A program made the translations under genes and the position numbers. A model generated the notes under the pieces. The model searched no databases. It saw only the letters and a program-made list of their open reading frames with translations, and was not told the origin of the DNA. From NCBI GenBank assembly GCA_020846655.1, contig JADLDL010000277.1:1-64000 (forward strand): a DNA stretch of 64,000 nucleotides. Direction: 5' to 3'. Below are positions 43,110-51,989 of this stretch, one piece after another; within the stretch, counting starts at the first letter, position 1, and each line of letters begins with the position of its first letter. Source of the DNA: Saprospiraceae bacterium. GTDB lineage: Bacteria > Bacteroidota > Bacteroidia > Chitinophagales > Saprospiraceae.

Positions 43110-43806
43110 CAACCGATATACCTTCATCTACGCCATTGTGCTCTCCGTCATCACGGCGGTATTGCTGGCGTTTGCGTCGGAGGGGTTTCGGCCCCTTCAG
43201 GAAGCGAATATTGCCCTGGACAAAAAAACCAATATCCTTCGTTCGGTCCGTCAGTATACCACCCAGCGGGCCGAAATCGAACAGATCTACCAGGAGCGCG
43301 TTCGGGAAATCGTGCTGGATGCCCAGGGCAACGAACGCGCCGGCGTGGATGCCAACGCGGTAGTGCTCAAGGATGAAGTGGCCAGGCCGGCCGCCGAGCG
43401 CCAGTTGCCCTTGTATGAATATACCGGCGAGGGGGGGAAGAAATACTACATCGTTCCGATGCAAGGCGTTGGCCTTTGGGGACCGATCTGGGGCTATATT
43501 TCCATCGAAAGCGATTTCAATACCGTGTTTGGGTCCTATTTTGACCATAAATCCGAGACGCCGGGCTTGGGCGCCGAGATTGCTGAAAAATCGTTTCAGC
43601 AACAATTTGAGGGAAAAAAAATCATGGAGGGCGACAAATTTGTGTCGGTCTACGTGGTCAAAAAAACCGATAAAATCCCCTACGGACCGGAGCACCGGGT
43701 CGACGGTATTTCGGGAGGCACCATTACTTCCCGGGGCACTGATGTGATGATTAAAAATTGTGTGGAGCCGTACCTGGCTTATTTTGAAAAATTGCGCAAC
43801 CAATAA
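43102..43806 (+). CDS. nqrC: Na+-translocating NADH:quinone reductase subunit C
   Basis: Encodes 234 residues starting with GTG inside the end of nqrB (8-base overlap, translational coupling). One N-terminal membrane helix (YAIVLSVITAVLLAFASEGF) anchors a periplasmic FMN domain. The flavinylation motif is DGISGGTITSRG with Thr207; compared with the SGAT consensus it has Gly for Ala. GVGLWGPIWGYISIESDF and HKSETPGLGAEI are typical NqrC stretches. Thr207 receives FMN from ApbE. It is 11 bases before nqrD. Confidence 0.95.
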   Translation: MHSNRYTFIYAIVLSVITAVLLAFASEGFRPLQEANIALDKKTNILRSVRQYTTQRAEIEQIYQERVREIVLDAQGNERAGVDANAVVLKDEVARPAAERQLPLYEYTGEGGKKYYIVPMQGVGLWGPIWGYISIESDFNTVFGSYFDHKSETPGLGAEIAEKSFQQQFEGKKIMEGDKFVSVYVVKKTDKIPYGPEHRVDGISGGTITSRGTDVMIKNCVEPYLAYFEKLRNQ

Positions 43807-43817
43807 TACCAACGATT

Positions 43818-44498
43818 ATGAGCGTAGAAACAAGTACCGCAGCGGCGCCGCAAGAGGCCAAAAAGGACGGTTTGTTTTCCAAAAAAAACCGGCGGGTACT
43901 CAGCGACCCGCTGGATGACAACAACCCGGTAACCGTACAAATCCTGGGCGTGTGTTCGGCGCTGGCTGTTACCGTGCAAGTCAAGCCGGCGATTATCATG
44001 GCCATCGGGGTTACCTTGGTGACCGCTTTTTCCAACCTGATCATATCCCTGATCCGGGAGGGTATTCCGGGCCGTATCCGGATGATCGTGCAGTTGGTGG
44101 TGGTGGCGTTGCTGGTCACCCTGGTCGACCAGATTTTGAAAGCCTACATGTTCGACGTGAGTAAAAAACTCTCAGTTTTTGTGGGACTGATCATCACCAA
44201 TTGTATCGTGATGGGGCGCCTCGAAGCCTATGCCATGGCTCAAAAGCCCTGGCCTTCGTTTCTCGACGGCGTCGGCAACGGCCTCGGCTATGGGATCATC
44301 CTGGTGGTGGTGTCCGTGATCCGGGAGTTGTTTGGCTCGGGTAGCGTAATGGGCTTAAAGGTCGTGCCGCAGTTTTTGTACGACCTGGGCTATGTGAACA
44401 ACGGCCTGATGATGCTGCCGCCTATGGCTTTGTTTCTGATCGGGATTTATATCTGGATTCAGCGGGCCCGCAACCAAAAACTCGTCAACGTTTCCTGA
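43818..44498 (+). CDS. nqrD: Na+-translocating NADH:quinone reductase subunit D
   Basis: Encodes 226 residues with six membrane helices and an unusually long, charged N-terminal extension (MSVETSTAAAPQEAKKDGLF, SKKNRRVLSDPL). Conserved Cys residues that help coordinate the iron-sulfur centre between NqrD and NqrE are visible in LGVCSALAVTVQVKPA and FVGLIITNCIVMGRLEAYAM. GVGNGLGYGIILVVVSVIRE is another family stretch. It is the membrane partner of NqrE in the Na+ channel region. The ATG at 43818 is 11 bases after nqrC. Confidence 0.95.
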   Translation: MSVETSTAAAPQEAKKDGLFSKKNRRVLSDPLDDNNPVTVQILGVCSALAVTVQVKPAIIMAIGVTLVTAFSNLIISLIREGIPGRIRMIVQLVVVALLVTLVDQILKAYMFDVSKKLSVFVGLIITNCIVMGRLEAYAMAQKPWPSFLDGVGNGLGYGIILVVVSVIRELFGSGSVMGLKVVPQFLYDLGYVNNGLMMLPPMALFLIGIYIWIQRARNQKLVNVS

Positions 44499-44529
44499 GG
44501 GTTTTTCTGACTCAAAACACTACTGCGCC

Positions 44530-45144
44530 ATGCAACACCTGCTCAACATACTGATCAAATCCATCTTTGTGGAGAACGCGATTTTCGCTTTTTTCCTGGG
44601 GATGTGCTCTTTTTTGGCGGTTTCTAAAAAAATAAAAACGGCCACCGGCCTGGGGATTGCCGTGATCTTCGTGATGCTACTGACCACGCCGCTGAACTAC
44701 GTGATCCTCGAATTTTTATTGAAAAAAGGCGCCCTGGGCGCTATACACCCCTCCCTGGCTACGGTCGACCTGACGTTTTTGGCTTTTATCCTGTTTATTT
44801 CAACCATTGCCGGGGCCGTGCAACTCGTGGAAATGGTGGTCGAAAAATTCAGCCCGGGCCTCTACAACTCCCTCGGTATTTTTCTTCCCCTGATCACGGT
44901 GAACTGCTCCATCCTGGGCGCCTCGCTGTTCATGCAGGAACGCGAGTATAATTTTGCCGAAACAGCGGTTTTTTCACTGGGCACCGGTACCGGATTTTTC
45001 CTGGCCATCGTGCTCATGGCCGCTATCCGCGAACGGCTCCGCTATTCCAATGTGCCACAGCCGCTGCAGGGGCTGGGTATCGCCATGATTATCACCGGAC
45101 TGATGGCCCTGGCGTTTTTAAGTTTTTCGGGTATCCAGTTGTAA
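44530..45144 (+). CDS. nqrE: Na+-translocating NADH:quinone reductase subunit E
   Basis: Encodes 204 residues with six membrane helices, homologous to NqrD in inverted topology. The iron-sulfur Cys positions are in FFLGMCSFLAVSKKIKTATG and PLITVNCSILGASLFMQERE; GTGTGFFLAIVLMAAIRERL is the C-terminal signature. ATG 44530 gives MQHLLNILIKSIFVENAIFA, the family N-terminus. There are 31 bases to the nqrD stop and 62 to nqrF, all on one transcript. Confidence 0.96.
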   Translation: MQHLLNILIKSIFVENAIFAFFLGMCSFLAVSKKIKTATGLGIAVIFVMLLTTPLNYVILEFLLKKGALGAIHPSLATVDLTFLAFILFISTIAGAVQLVEMVVEKFSPGLYNSLGIFLPLITVNCSILGASLFMQEREYNFAETAVFSLGTGTGFFLAIVLMAAIRERLRYSNVPQPLQGLGIAMIITGLMALAFLSFSGIQL

Positions 45145-45206
45145 GTCCCGTGTGTTTCGGGCCTGTCGAGATCCTTTTTTTGCAAATAGTTAACTGCTAA
45201 CTGTTT

Positions 45207-46457
45207 ATGTTGCCCATACTTGCCTCCAGCATTGTCGTATTTATCCTGGTCATCCTGTTGCTGGCCTTTCTGATCCTGACGGCCAAGGAGCGTTTGCTCC
45301 CGCAAAAGGACGTGGTGTTGATTATCAACGGAGACCGGGAGCACCCTGTGGTGGTGAAGCCCGGCGGCACCTTGTTGTCTACCCTGGCCTCAAACCGCCT
45401 GTTTCTGGCCTCTGCCTGCGGCGGCGGCGGCACCTGCGCTATGTGCAAATGCCAGGTGTTTTCGGGCGGCGGCGAGGTACTGGCCACCGAAACGAATCAC
45501 CTGAACCGCAAGCAAGTGCAGGACAAACTGCGCCTGGCCTGCCAGGTAAAAGTGAAGGAGGATATGGAAATCCAGGTGCCGGCCGAGGTATTTGGCGTAA
45601 AAAAATGGGAGTGTACGGTAGTGTCGAACGACAATGTATCCACCTATATCAAGGAGTTTGTGGTGGCGTTGCCCGAGGGCGAGTCGCTGAAATTCCGCTC
45701 CGGCGACTACATCCAGGTGGATGTTCCGGAAACCACCATTACGTTTAAAACGGACTTGTACAATATCCCGGATCGCTTCAAAGACGACTACGACAAATTT
45801 AAAATCTGGGATCTGAAAACAGTGGTGGAAGAGCCCGTGTTCCGGGCCTATTCCATGGCCAACCACCCGGCGGAAGGAAATATCATCATGCTCAACATCC
45901 GGATCGCCACGCCGCCCTGGGACCGCGCGAAAAATGGCTGGGCAGAGGTGCCGCCCGGCTACTGCTCCTCGTATGTGTTTTCACGCAAACCCGGCGACAA
46001 AGTCACGATCAGTGGGCCGTATGGCGAATTTCATGTCAAAAACACGGAAAAAGAGATGGTGTATATCGGCGGGGGCGCCGGTATGGCCCCGCTGCGCTCG
46101 CATATTTTCCACTTGTTCCATACCCTGAAAACCGGCCGGACGGTGTCGTACTGGTACGGCGCGCGGAGCAAGCGGGAGATTTTTTATGAAGAAGATTTCC
46201 GGTCTATCGAACGGGAGTTTCCCAACTTCCGCTTTGTCATTGCCTTGTCGGAACCCCTGCCGGAAGACAATTGGACGGGCGATGTGGGCTTTATCCACAA
46301 CGTGGTTTTGAAAAACTACCTCGACAAACACCCCGAGCCGGAAGAAATCGAGTACTACCTCTGTGGCCCGCCGATGATGAACGCGGCGGTGCAAAAAATG
46401 CTCGACAACCTTGGCGTAGCCAAGGAAAACATCGCTTTCGACGATTTTGGCAGTTGA
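45207..46457 (+). CDS. nqrF: Na+-translocating NADH:quinone reductase subunit F
   Basis: Encodes 416 residues. One N-terminal membrane helix ([20 protein letters not shown]) is followed by a 2Fe-2S ferredoxin domain with Cys71, Cys77, Cys80 ([11 protein letters not shown]) and Cys112 (RLACQV), spaced as in other NqrF proteins. Next come an FAD domain ([20 protein letters not shown], the RxYS motif) and an NADH domain ([45 protein letters not shown] end). NqrF takes electrons from NADH and passes them to FAD and the 2Fe-2S centre. Its TGA stop overlaps the apbE start by 4 bases. Confidence 0.97.
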   Translation: MLPILASSIVVFILVILLLAFLILTAKERLLPQKDVVLIINGDREHPVVVKPGGTLLSTLASNRLFLASACGGGGTCAMCKCQVFSGGGEVLATETNHLNRKQVQDKLRLACQVKVKEDMEIQVPAEVFGVKKWECTVVSNDNVSTYIKEFVVALPEGESLKFRSGDYIQVDVPETTITFKTDLYNIPDRFKDDYDKFKIWDLKTVVEEPVFRAYSMANHPAEGNIIMLNIRIATPPWDRAKNGWAEVPPGYCSSYVFSRKPGDKVTISGPYGEFHVKNTEKEMVYIGGGAGMAPLRSHIFHLFHTLKTGRTVSYWYGARSKREIFYEEDFRSIEREFPNFRFVIALSEPLPEDNWTGDVGFIHNVVLKNYLDKHPEPEEIEYYLCGPPMMNAAVQKMLDNLGVAKENIAFDDFGS

Positions 46458-47446
46458 AACGGACCTACATTTTTTTCCTGTGGCTCCCGCTGTGTTGGGC
46501 GGCTTGCCAGGCGGACCCGCCGAGGTATATGCGGCTGGAAGGCCAGGCGCAAGGCACTACCTTTCACCTGGTGTACCGCGATGCCGCCGGGCGTGATTTT
46601 TCCGGTTCGGTCGACAGTCTTTTTCGCCTGATCGACCACAGCATGTCGCTGTGGGACAGCAGTTCGATCATTCGCCAGTTGAACCGGAATGAGCCCTCGG
46701 CACGCGCCGATGTGCATTTTGCAGAGGTTTTCCGGCAGGCGCAAGCCGTTTCGGAAGTGACCGGCGGCGCGTTTGATATCACGGTGGGGCCGCTGGTAAA
46801 AGCCTGGGGCTTCAGTTATAAAAAAGGCCTTCCGCCGCCGGATTCCGCTCAGGTGGATAGTTTGCAGCAATGTATTGGTTTTCAAAAAGTACGCCTGGAC
46901 AATGGCGTGCTGCTCAAAGCCAACCCGCGCATGGAAGTGGATCTGAATGCCATTGCGCAGGGCTATACGGTGGATGTGATGGCGCAATTTTTAGAGCAAA
47001 AGGGCGTGACGGACTATATGGTGGAGATCGGGGGCGAGCTGCGAACGGCTGGCCGCAACGAAAAAAATGAGCCCTGGCAAATCGGGATCGACAAGCCGCA
47101 GAGCACCGAATCGGCAGACCGGCCCTTGCAAGCGGTCGTGTCGCTGAGCGGGCAATCGATGGCGACATCGGGGAGTTACCGGAAATTTGTGCTGCGCGAG
47201 GGTAAAAAATTCAGCCATGCCATAGATCCCAAGACCGGATACCCCATTACGCACCAATTGCTGAGTGTTTCGGTGCTGGCCCGGGATTGTGCTACGGCCG
47301 ATGCCTATGCCACCGCTTTTCTGGTGATGGGCCTGGAAAAAACCTTTGCTTTGGCCGAAAAAACCGGCCTGGAAGTGTACGCTATCTACGCCGACGGCGA
47401 GGGGGCGCTACAGGTACGCACCAATTTTAGCGTCGATTTGAAATAG
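46454..47446 (+). CDS. apbE: FAD:protein FMN transferase
   Basis: Encodes 330 residues starting with TTG that overlaps the nqrF stop (TTGA). A lipoprotein-type signal ([18 protein letters not shown]) anchors it outside the inner membrane. The ApbE fold shows [82 protein letters not shown] and [15 protein letters not shown]. It attaches FMN to Thr216 of NqrB and Thr207 of NqrC with Mg2+ and FAD. Position at the end of the nqr operon fits this role exactly. Confidence 0.96.
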   Translation: MKRTYIFFLWLPLCWAACQADPPRYMRLEGQAQGTTFHLVYRDAAGRDFSGSVDSLFRLIDHSMSLWDSSSIIRQLNRNEPSARADVHFAEVFRQAQAVSEVTGGAFDITVGPLVKAWGFSYKKGLPPPDSAQVDSLQQCIGFQKVRLDNGVLLKANPRMEVDLNAIAQGYTVDVMAQFLEQKGVTDYMVEIGGELRTAGRNEKNEPWQIGIDKPQSTESADRPLQAVVSLSGQSMATSGSYRKFVLREGKKFSHAIDPKTGYPITHQLLSVSVLARDCATADAYATAFLVMGLEKTFALAEKTGLEVYAIYADGEGALQVRTNFSVDLK

Positions 47447-47724
47447 CCTAATAATGAATAGGTTATGTTGTTTTGTTTGGTCGAAAACTCGATGAAATTT
47501 ATGGCGCATTGCTTGGTTGTCAGGCCCTGGTTTCTTACCTTCGGGAAGACATAGGGCGAGGTGTCCGAATACGGTATAGCATATGTCCTGATCCGCCCGT
47601 CCTGGCGGAATGTTGTTGTCGGATACTACCTTGAAAGATAGAATGGCGCGTTGGGTTGGGGTGTTATTGCCTTGCCAAATGTCACTTGTTGTGTCACACT
47701 ATTCTGTCAAACGAAATCCGACTT

Positions 47725-49044
47725 ATGGCTACGTTCATTGTCCTCGTATTTATTGCGGGTTATGCCCTCATTGCTTTTGAACACACCCTAAAAATTGACA
47801 AAGCCGCATCGGCTATGCTGACCGGCGTGTTATGCTGGCTGGTTTTGTTGTTTGGGTTCGAGAGTATGCCGGCCTACCCGGGCATTGACTTGGCCACCCA
47901 TCCGGGCACCCATGAATTTGTCAACCGGGCCTTGTTTGAGCACCTGGGCGAAATTGCCCAAATCCTGTTTTTCCTGCTGGGCGCTATGACGATTGTAGAA
48001 CTGGTCGACCAGCACGATGGGTTCAAGGTCATTACCGATAAAATCGCCACTTCCGACCGGGTCAAACTGCTGTGGATCATCTCCTGGGTGACGTTTTTCC
48101 TCTCAGCCTTGCTGGACAACCTGACCACCGCGATCATTATGTGCGCCCTCTTGCGACGGATCATCCGGCGGAAAGAAAACCTCTGGTTGTTTGGCGGATT
48201 TGTGGTGATTTCAGCCAATGCCGGCGGCGCTTGGTCGCCGGTTGGCGACGTCACGACGATCATGCTCTGGATCGGCGGGCAAGTTTCTACGTTCAACATT
48301 GTGACCGCCCTGATTCTTGCTTCGTTGGTCAGCATGTTGGCGCCGCTGTTGGTGGCTTCTTTTTTTCTGCGCGGCAAAGAAGAAACGATGGCCCTGGCCG
48401 AAAGCGAGATGAAAAACAAACCCCAATGGGCCCTTTGGGAGCAATACACCATGTTTGTCCTGGGTGGCGTGGGCCTGTTGTCGGTCCCGATTTTTAAAGC
48501 CATCACCCATTATCCTCCCTACATGGGCGTGCTGCTTTCGGTGAGCGTCATTTGGTACCTCACCGTGTTTTTACACCGCGGAAAAGAGGATTGGATCCGG
48601 CAGGAATACTCGGTATCCAACATGCTGCACCGGATCGATACGCCGAGCGTCCTGTTTTTCCTCGGTATCCTGCTGGCAGTGGGTGCCCTGGATACCTCCG
48701 GCCACCTGCACCTGATGGCCGAAGGCCTGGACCGGACTTTTGGTGACATTTATATCATCAACGCCCTGATCGGCGCGCTGTCGGCAATAGTCGACAACGT
48801 GCCCCTGGTGGCCGCGTGTATGGGGATGTATGAAATGACGGAATTCCCGCCCGATCATGATTTCTGGAACCTGCTGGCCTTTTGCGCTGGCACAGGCGGC
48901 AGTATGCTGATCATCGGTTCGGCGGCCGGAGTGGCCACGATGGGTATTTTGAAAATTGATTTCCTGTGGTACCTGAAAAACGTATCTGCCTATGCAGCAG
49001 TGGGTTATGTGGCCGGTATTGCCACCTATTACCTGACGCACTAA
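47725..49044 (+). CDS. nhaD: NhaD-type Na+/H+ antiporter
   Basis: Encodes 439 residues with about twelve membrane helices. It has the NhaD family features FLLGAMTIVELVDQHDGFKV, FFLSALLDNLTTAIIMCALL (DNLTT motif), SANAGGAWSPVGDVTTIMLW, GALSAIVDNVPLVAACMGM (DNVPL) and CAGTGGSMLIIGSAAGVATM. It exchanges cytosolic Na+ or Li+ for protons, probably at alkaline pH. ATG 47725 is chosen over an upstream start. It lies 278 bases after apbE; that gap contains no gene I can support. It complements the Na+-pumping NQR next to it. Confidence 0.93.
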   Translation: MATFIVLVFIAGYALIAFEHTLKIDKAASAMLTGVLCWLVLLFGFESMPAYPGIDLATHPGTHEFVNRALFEHLGEIAQILFFLLGAMTIVELVDQHDGFKVITDKIATSDRVKLLWIISWVTFFLSALLDNLTTAIIMCALLRRIIRRKENLWLFGGFVVISANAGGAWSPVGDVTTIMLWIGGQVSTFNIVTALILASLVSMLAPLLVASFFLRGKEETMALAESEMKNKPQWALWEQYTMFVLGGVGLLSVPIFKAITHYPPYMGVLLSVSVIWYLTVFLHRGKEDWIRQEYSVSNMLHRIDTPSVLFFLGILLAVGALDTSGHLHLMAEGLDRTFGDIYIINALIGALSAIVDNVPLVAACMGMYEMTEFPPDHDFWNLLAFCAGTGGSMLIIGSAAGVATMGILKIDFLWYLKNVSAYAAVGYVAGIATYYLTH

Positions 49045-49054
49045 GGTAAAAGAC

Positions 49055-49252
49055 TCAGGATTTTTCTTTTCCACAGGCCTCACCGGGCTGCCGGCCGCAT
49101 ACGCCGCAGGCAATGCCGTCTTTGCGCAGAAAGGAACTGTTGCCGGCGCAGGTGCCCCTGAATTCGCCGCCTTTTACAAAAAGAAGCCGTACGCTGAACA
49201 GGAAAAACGCGATCAGCACCAGCACTACGGAAGCCACTACTACTGCCATCAT
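49055..49252 (-). CDS. Small Cys-rich membrane protein
   Basis: Encodes 65 residues: a hydrophobic helix (VVVASVVLVLIAFFLFSVRL) followed by a short domain with GGEFRGTCAGNSSFLRKDG then IACGVCGRQPGEACG, four Cys in all. This arrangement is seen in small Bacteroidota proteins annotated as membrane or secreted protein, often beside respiratory genes (general recollection). The Cys may bind metal or form disulfides. ATG 49252 is chosen; a TTG at 49312 would add 20 residues. It is convergent with nhaD. Confidence 0.72.
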   Translation of the reverse strand: MMAVVVASVVLVLIAFFLFSVRLLFVKGGEFRGTCAGNSSFLRKDGIACGVCGRQPGEACGKEKS

Positions 49253-49383
49253 AGCTGAAAATTTTGCTAAAAGGTACAGGAAAATGCCGATACCGGCAAG
49301 GGTTGTTCCCAAGCAGGCAGTATGCTGTGCCAGGCACTCCCGAAACCGCGATTTATTTTATTTAAAATTGAACAAGGATATAT

Positions 49384-49414
49384 TTTGTTAAACATTCGTT
49401 TTGCCATACCTTAG
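49384..49414 (+). promoter_or_regulatory. Promoter of the CBS-domain gene
   Basis: TTTG (49384-49387), a 19-base spacer, then TACCTTAG (49407-49414), one mismatch from TAnnTTTG. It lies 68 bases upstream of the ATG at 49483. Confidence 0.6.
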
Positions 49415-49482
49415 CAAAATGCTTGTCGTGAAAACCGAACATCGAGCGGTATTTTTGGTAATTTACAAAAAGGACTATTTGT

Positions 49483-49917
49483 ATGATTTCAGTAGAAAAA
49501 TTGCTGGCGGCAAAACCTAAAGGCGCCCTTTGGCAAGTTACTCCGGAACACATGGTTATTGATGCACTGGAACTGATGGCTGAAAAGAACATCGGTGCAG
49601 TAGTCGTCATGGACGGGCCACGCCTGGCCGGTATTTTTTCGGAACGGGATTACGCCCGCAAGGGCATTATTCAGGGCCGTAAAGCCAAAAGCACGCCCGT
49701 AACGGAGGTGATGACCGCCAATGTATTTACCGTCTCGATCGAGATGGATATTGAAGATTGTATGAAAATGTTCAGCAACAAACGCATCCGCCACCTGCCC
49801 GTCATGGACAAAGACCAGGTCGTCGGGTTGATCAGCATCGGCGATGTCGTGACCGCCATGCTTCAGGAACAAGGCACGCATATCCAGTTTTTGGAACAAT
49901 ATATCACCGGAGGATAA
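49483..49917 (+). CDS. Tandem CBS-domain protein
   Basis: Encodes 144 residues, essentially a Bateman module of two CBS motifs: ALWQVTPEHMVIDALELMAE, GAVVVMDGPRLAGIFSERDY in the first, and VMTANVFTVSIEMDIEDCMK, RIRHLPVMDKDQVVGLISIG in the second. Such stand-alone modules bind adenine nucleotides (AMP, ATP, NAD or c-di-AMP) and modulate partners. No fused enzyme or transporter domain is present. It may report energy state to a neighbouring system, but no partner is evident; NQR/NhaD regulation is only a speculation from proximity. Confidence 0.92.
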   Translation: MISVEKLLAAKPKGALWQVTPEHMVIDALELMAEKNIGAVVVMDGPRLAGIFSERDYARKGIIQGRKAKSTPVTEVMTANVFTVSIEMDIEDCMKMFSNKRIRHLPVMDKDQVVGLISIGDVVTAMLQEQGTHIQFLEQYITGG

Positions 49918-50383
49918 GCACCCGGCCCCGGCACTGTACTGCTTGTTTTTGAGAAAATTGCATCTGTTTTTTTGCTTTTTCCAGTTTGCTGGTCACCCAC
50001 ACACCGGCAGGGTTCCCTGTTTTTCGGACGGTAGCAACAAGGCCCGGCGTTTCCTGCTGAAACACCGAGCCCGTTGCACCGTTCTAAAATGTACACTTCG
50101 AAAGGGTATTACGTTGAGTATTAAATCTTTACCGAACCCCTTGCCGGGCCGTTCGGCGGCCGGCGGTCCAGACCGGATCACCGGGAAGGCCTTGGTGCTG
50201 GTGTGGCAAAGTTGACTGGAATCCAGACGAACCGTTTGCACGGAGGTCGCATGGATCACCACATTTGTCGCGAGGTAGGACGCCGGTCAAATTTTCGAGG
50301 TTGCAAGGACCGTTAAAAACCCGCATCGGCTCGGAGAAGCGCGATTTAAGTGCCACCTTTGGTGTGCATCACTTGTGCTTTTT
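49918..50383. other. Unexplained intergenic block with strong RNA-like structure
   Basis: There are 466 bases with no convincing gene between the CBS and SDR genes. A long hairpin lies at 50028-50082: ACGGT-GCAAC pairs with GTTGC-A-CCGT, then an internal loop, then GGCGTTTC against GAAACACC. A GGCCG/CGGCC stem with a TTCGG loop is near 50148, and a CTGGAATCCAG motif is near 50216. Short frames exist on both strands (for example 50129-50356 minus), but they have biased, low-quality composition. It could be a structured RNA, a multi-copy repeat or a degraded element. No known RNA family is recognised. Confidence 0.45.
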
Positions 50384-51157
50384 ATGTTCCAAACCCATTT
50401 ATTTCAGGGCAAGACGGTCCTCGTCACCGGCGGTGGCAGCGGCATTGGCTTCGAAATTGCCCGCCAGTTTTTGCAACACGGCGCCGAAGTGTTCATCGCA
50501 TCGCGCAAACCCGAACGCCTGGCCGCCGCCCAAGAATTGCTCCAGCCGCTGGGCCCCGTACACAGCTACCAACTGGATATCCGCGAGCCCGACCAGGTAG
50601 CCGGGCTGGCAACCTATATCGCCGAAAAAAGCGGCCGGCTTGATATTTTGGTCAACAACGCCGGCGGGCAGTTTCCCAGCCCGGCAGAAGACATTTCGCC
50701 CAAAGGTTGGCAGGCAGTGGTCAATACGAACCTCAACGGCAGCTGGTATGTGACCCAGGCGATGGCCCAGCGGTTCTTTTTCCCTCTACAGGCGGGCATC
50801 GTTGTGAATATCGTAGTCAATACGTTTCGGGGCTTTCCAGGTATGGCACATACCGGCGCCGCGCGCGCCGGCGTTAGTAACCTGACCCAGTCGCTGGCTG
50901 TGGAATGGGCGCCCAAAGGCGTGCGGCTCAATTGCATCGCGCCGGGCATTATCCAAAGCAGCGGCCTGGAGCAATACCCGCCCGAACTCCTGGCTGGTGT
51001 GGCCAAAACCATTCCGATGCAACGGCTCGGCACCGTGGGGGACGTTGCCGGGCTCACCCTTTTCCTTGCCAGCCCCCTGGCGGCTTATATGACGGGCGAT
51101 ACAATCTATATCGACGGCGGCGCACACCTCTGGGGAGATATCTGGAAATATGAATAA
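50384..51157 (+). CDS. Short-chain dehydrogenase/reductase, enoyl-CoA reductase-like (PECR type)
   Basis: Encodes 257 residues with a Rossmann fold: VLVTGGGSGIGFEIARQFLQ (TGxxxGIG), LDILVNNAGGQF, and NCIAPGIIQSSG. The catalytic-loop region GMAHTGAARAGVSNLTQSLA lacks the canonical Tyr-x3-Lys and instead resembles trans-2-enoyl-CoA reductase (PECR) and 2,4-dienoyl-CoA reductase relatives, which also end with an IDGGAHLWGD-type motif. It is a probable NADP(H)-dependent fatty acyl-CoA reductase. ATG 50384 (MFQTHLFQGKTVLV) is preferred over a GTG at 50375. It overlaps the next gene by 8 bases. Confidence 0.88.
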   Translation: MFQTHLFQGKTVLVTGGGSGIGFEIARQFLQHGAEVFIASRKPERLAAAQELLQPLGPVHSYQLDIREPDQVAGLATYIAEKSGRLDILVNNAGGQFPSPAEDISPKGWQAVVNTNLNGSWYVTQAMAQRFFFPLQAGIVVNIVVNTFRGFPGMAHTGAARAGVSNLTQSLAVEWAPKGVRLNCIAPGIIQSSGLEQYPPELLAGVAKTIPMQRLGTVGDVAGLTLFLASPLAAYMTGDTIYIDGGAHLWGDIWKYE

Positions 51158-51989
51158 GGCAGTCCGATTGTACAACCTGTTGCTATGCCTGGGCGTCTTG
51201 CTGTTGGCCACAGGCCTTCGGGCGCAAACACCGGCCGATACCCTGTCGTTTGTGCGCAGCCTGCCCCTGCAGGCCCAGCTCGCTACGGCCGACAATCTCG
51301 GCTACCTGTACCTCCTGAGCGAGAAAAATGCGGTAGAAAAATATGGCCCCGACGGGCGCCTGCTCGCTCGCTACACCAACAACCGCCTGGGCCGCCTGAG
51401 TACCCTCGACGTGAGCAATCCGATGAAAGTGTTGCTGTGGTATGCCGATTTTCGGACCCTGGTGTTGCTGGACCGAAACCTGACGGCGCTGGGCGAACTG
51501 AACCTGATCCGTGCCGGTTTCCCGGAGGTGAATGTCGTTGCTCCCGCTTCCGATGGCCAATTGTGGATCTACGACGAGGTCGATTTTCAACTTCGGAAAA
51601 TAACGGCAGCCGGTGAAATCCTGTTTGAGAGCCAGGCCCTCAACCAATTGCAGGCCCGGCGGATCAGCCTGTGCGCCATCCACGACAACGGCCACGAAGT
51701 GCTGGCTTCCGATACCGCCAACGGTATCCTGTGGTTTGATGTGTACGGGCAGTTTCAAAAACAATTGCCCTGGCCCGGCATTCAGGCTTTTACCCTGGGA
51801 AACAACCAACTGGCCTACCTGTCCGATACCACCCTCCACCTCGAACAACTCTACACCCTTGCATCGAGGCAACTACCGCTGCCAGAACCGGCCCGGCTAC
51901 CTGGCGCCCGCTGCTGGCTGGCGCCCGGCGGCCTCCTGATTCAGGAAAAAGAAGGCCTGAGTATCTGGCAATGGCCCAAAAGCAACTAA
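51150..51989 (+). CDS. Secreted protein, predicted beta-propeller, unknown
   Basis: Encodes 279 residues. A signal peptide (MNKAVRLYNLLLCLGVLLLA, TGLRAQ) is followed by short beta-strands of the form LGYLYLLSEKNAVEKYGPDG, DGQLWIYDEVDFQLRKI, ANGILWFDVYGQFQKQ, consistent with a propeller (inference). No family is recognised and there is no T9SS domain, so it is probably periplasmic or outer-membrane associated. ATG 51150 lies within the SDR gene's last 8 bases, so the two are translationally coupled. Its end runs into the Cys/His-repeat DNA. Confidence 0.7.
   Translation: MNKAVRLYNLLLCLGVLLLATGLRAQTPADTLSFVRSLPLQAQLATADNLGYLYLLSEKNAVEKYGPDGRLLARYTNNRLGRLSTLDVSNPMKVLLWYADFRTLVLLDRNLTALGELNLIRAGFPEVNVVAPASDGQLWIYDEVDFQLRKITAAGEILFESQALNQLQARRISLCAIHDNGHEVLASDTANGILWFDVYGQFQKQLPWPGIQAFTLGNNQLAYLSDTTLHLEQLYTLASRQLPLPEPARLPGARCWLAPGGLLIQEKEGLSIWQWPKSN

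Noticed and set aside
47447..47724. Possible small gene or RNA between apbE and nhaD
   Set aside because: No frame or clear structure; only short repeats such as TGTCAC that are not convincing.
50129..50356. 75-codon minus-strand ORF in the unexplained block
   Set aside because: No homology I recognise, biased Arg/Pro/Gly content, no start-site signals, and it overlaps other equally open short frames.
50384..51157. Loss of the SDR Tyr-x3-Lys as a novelty
   Set aside because: Enoyl-CoA reductase-like SDRs of the PECR/DECR type also lack it, so this is a family trait.
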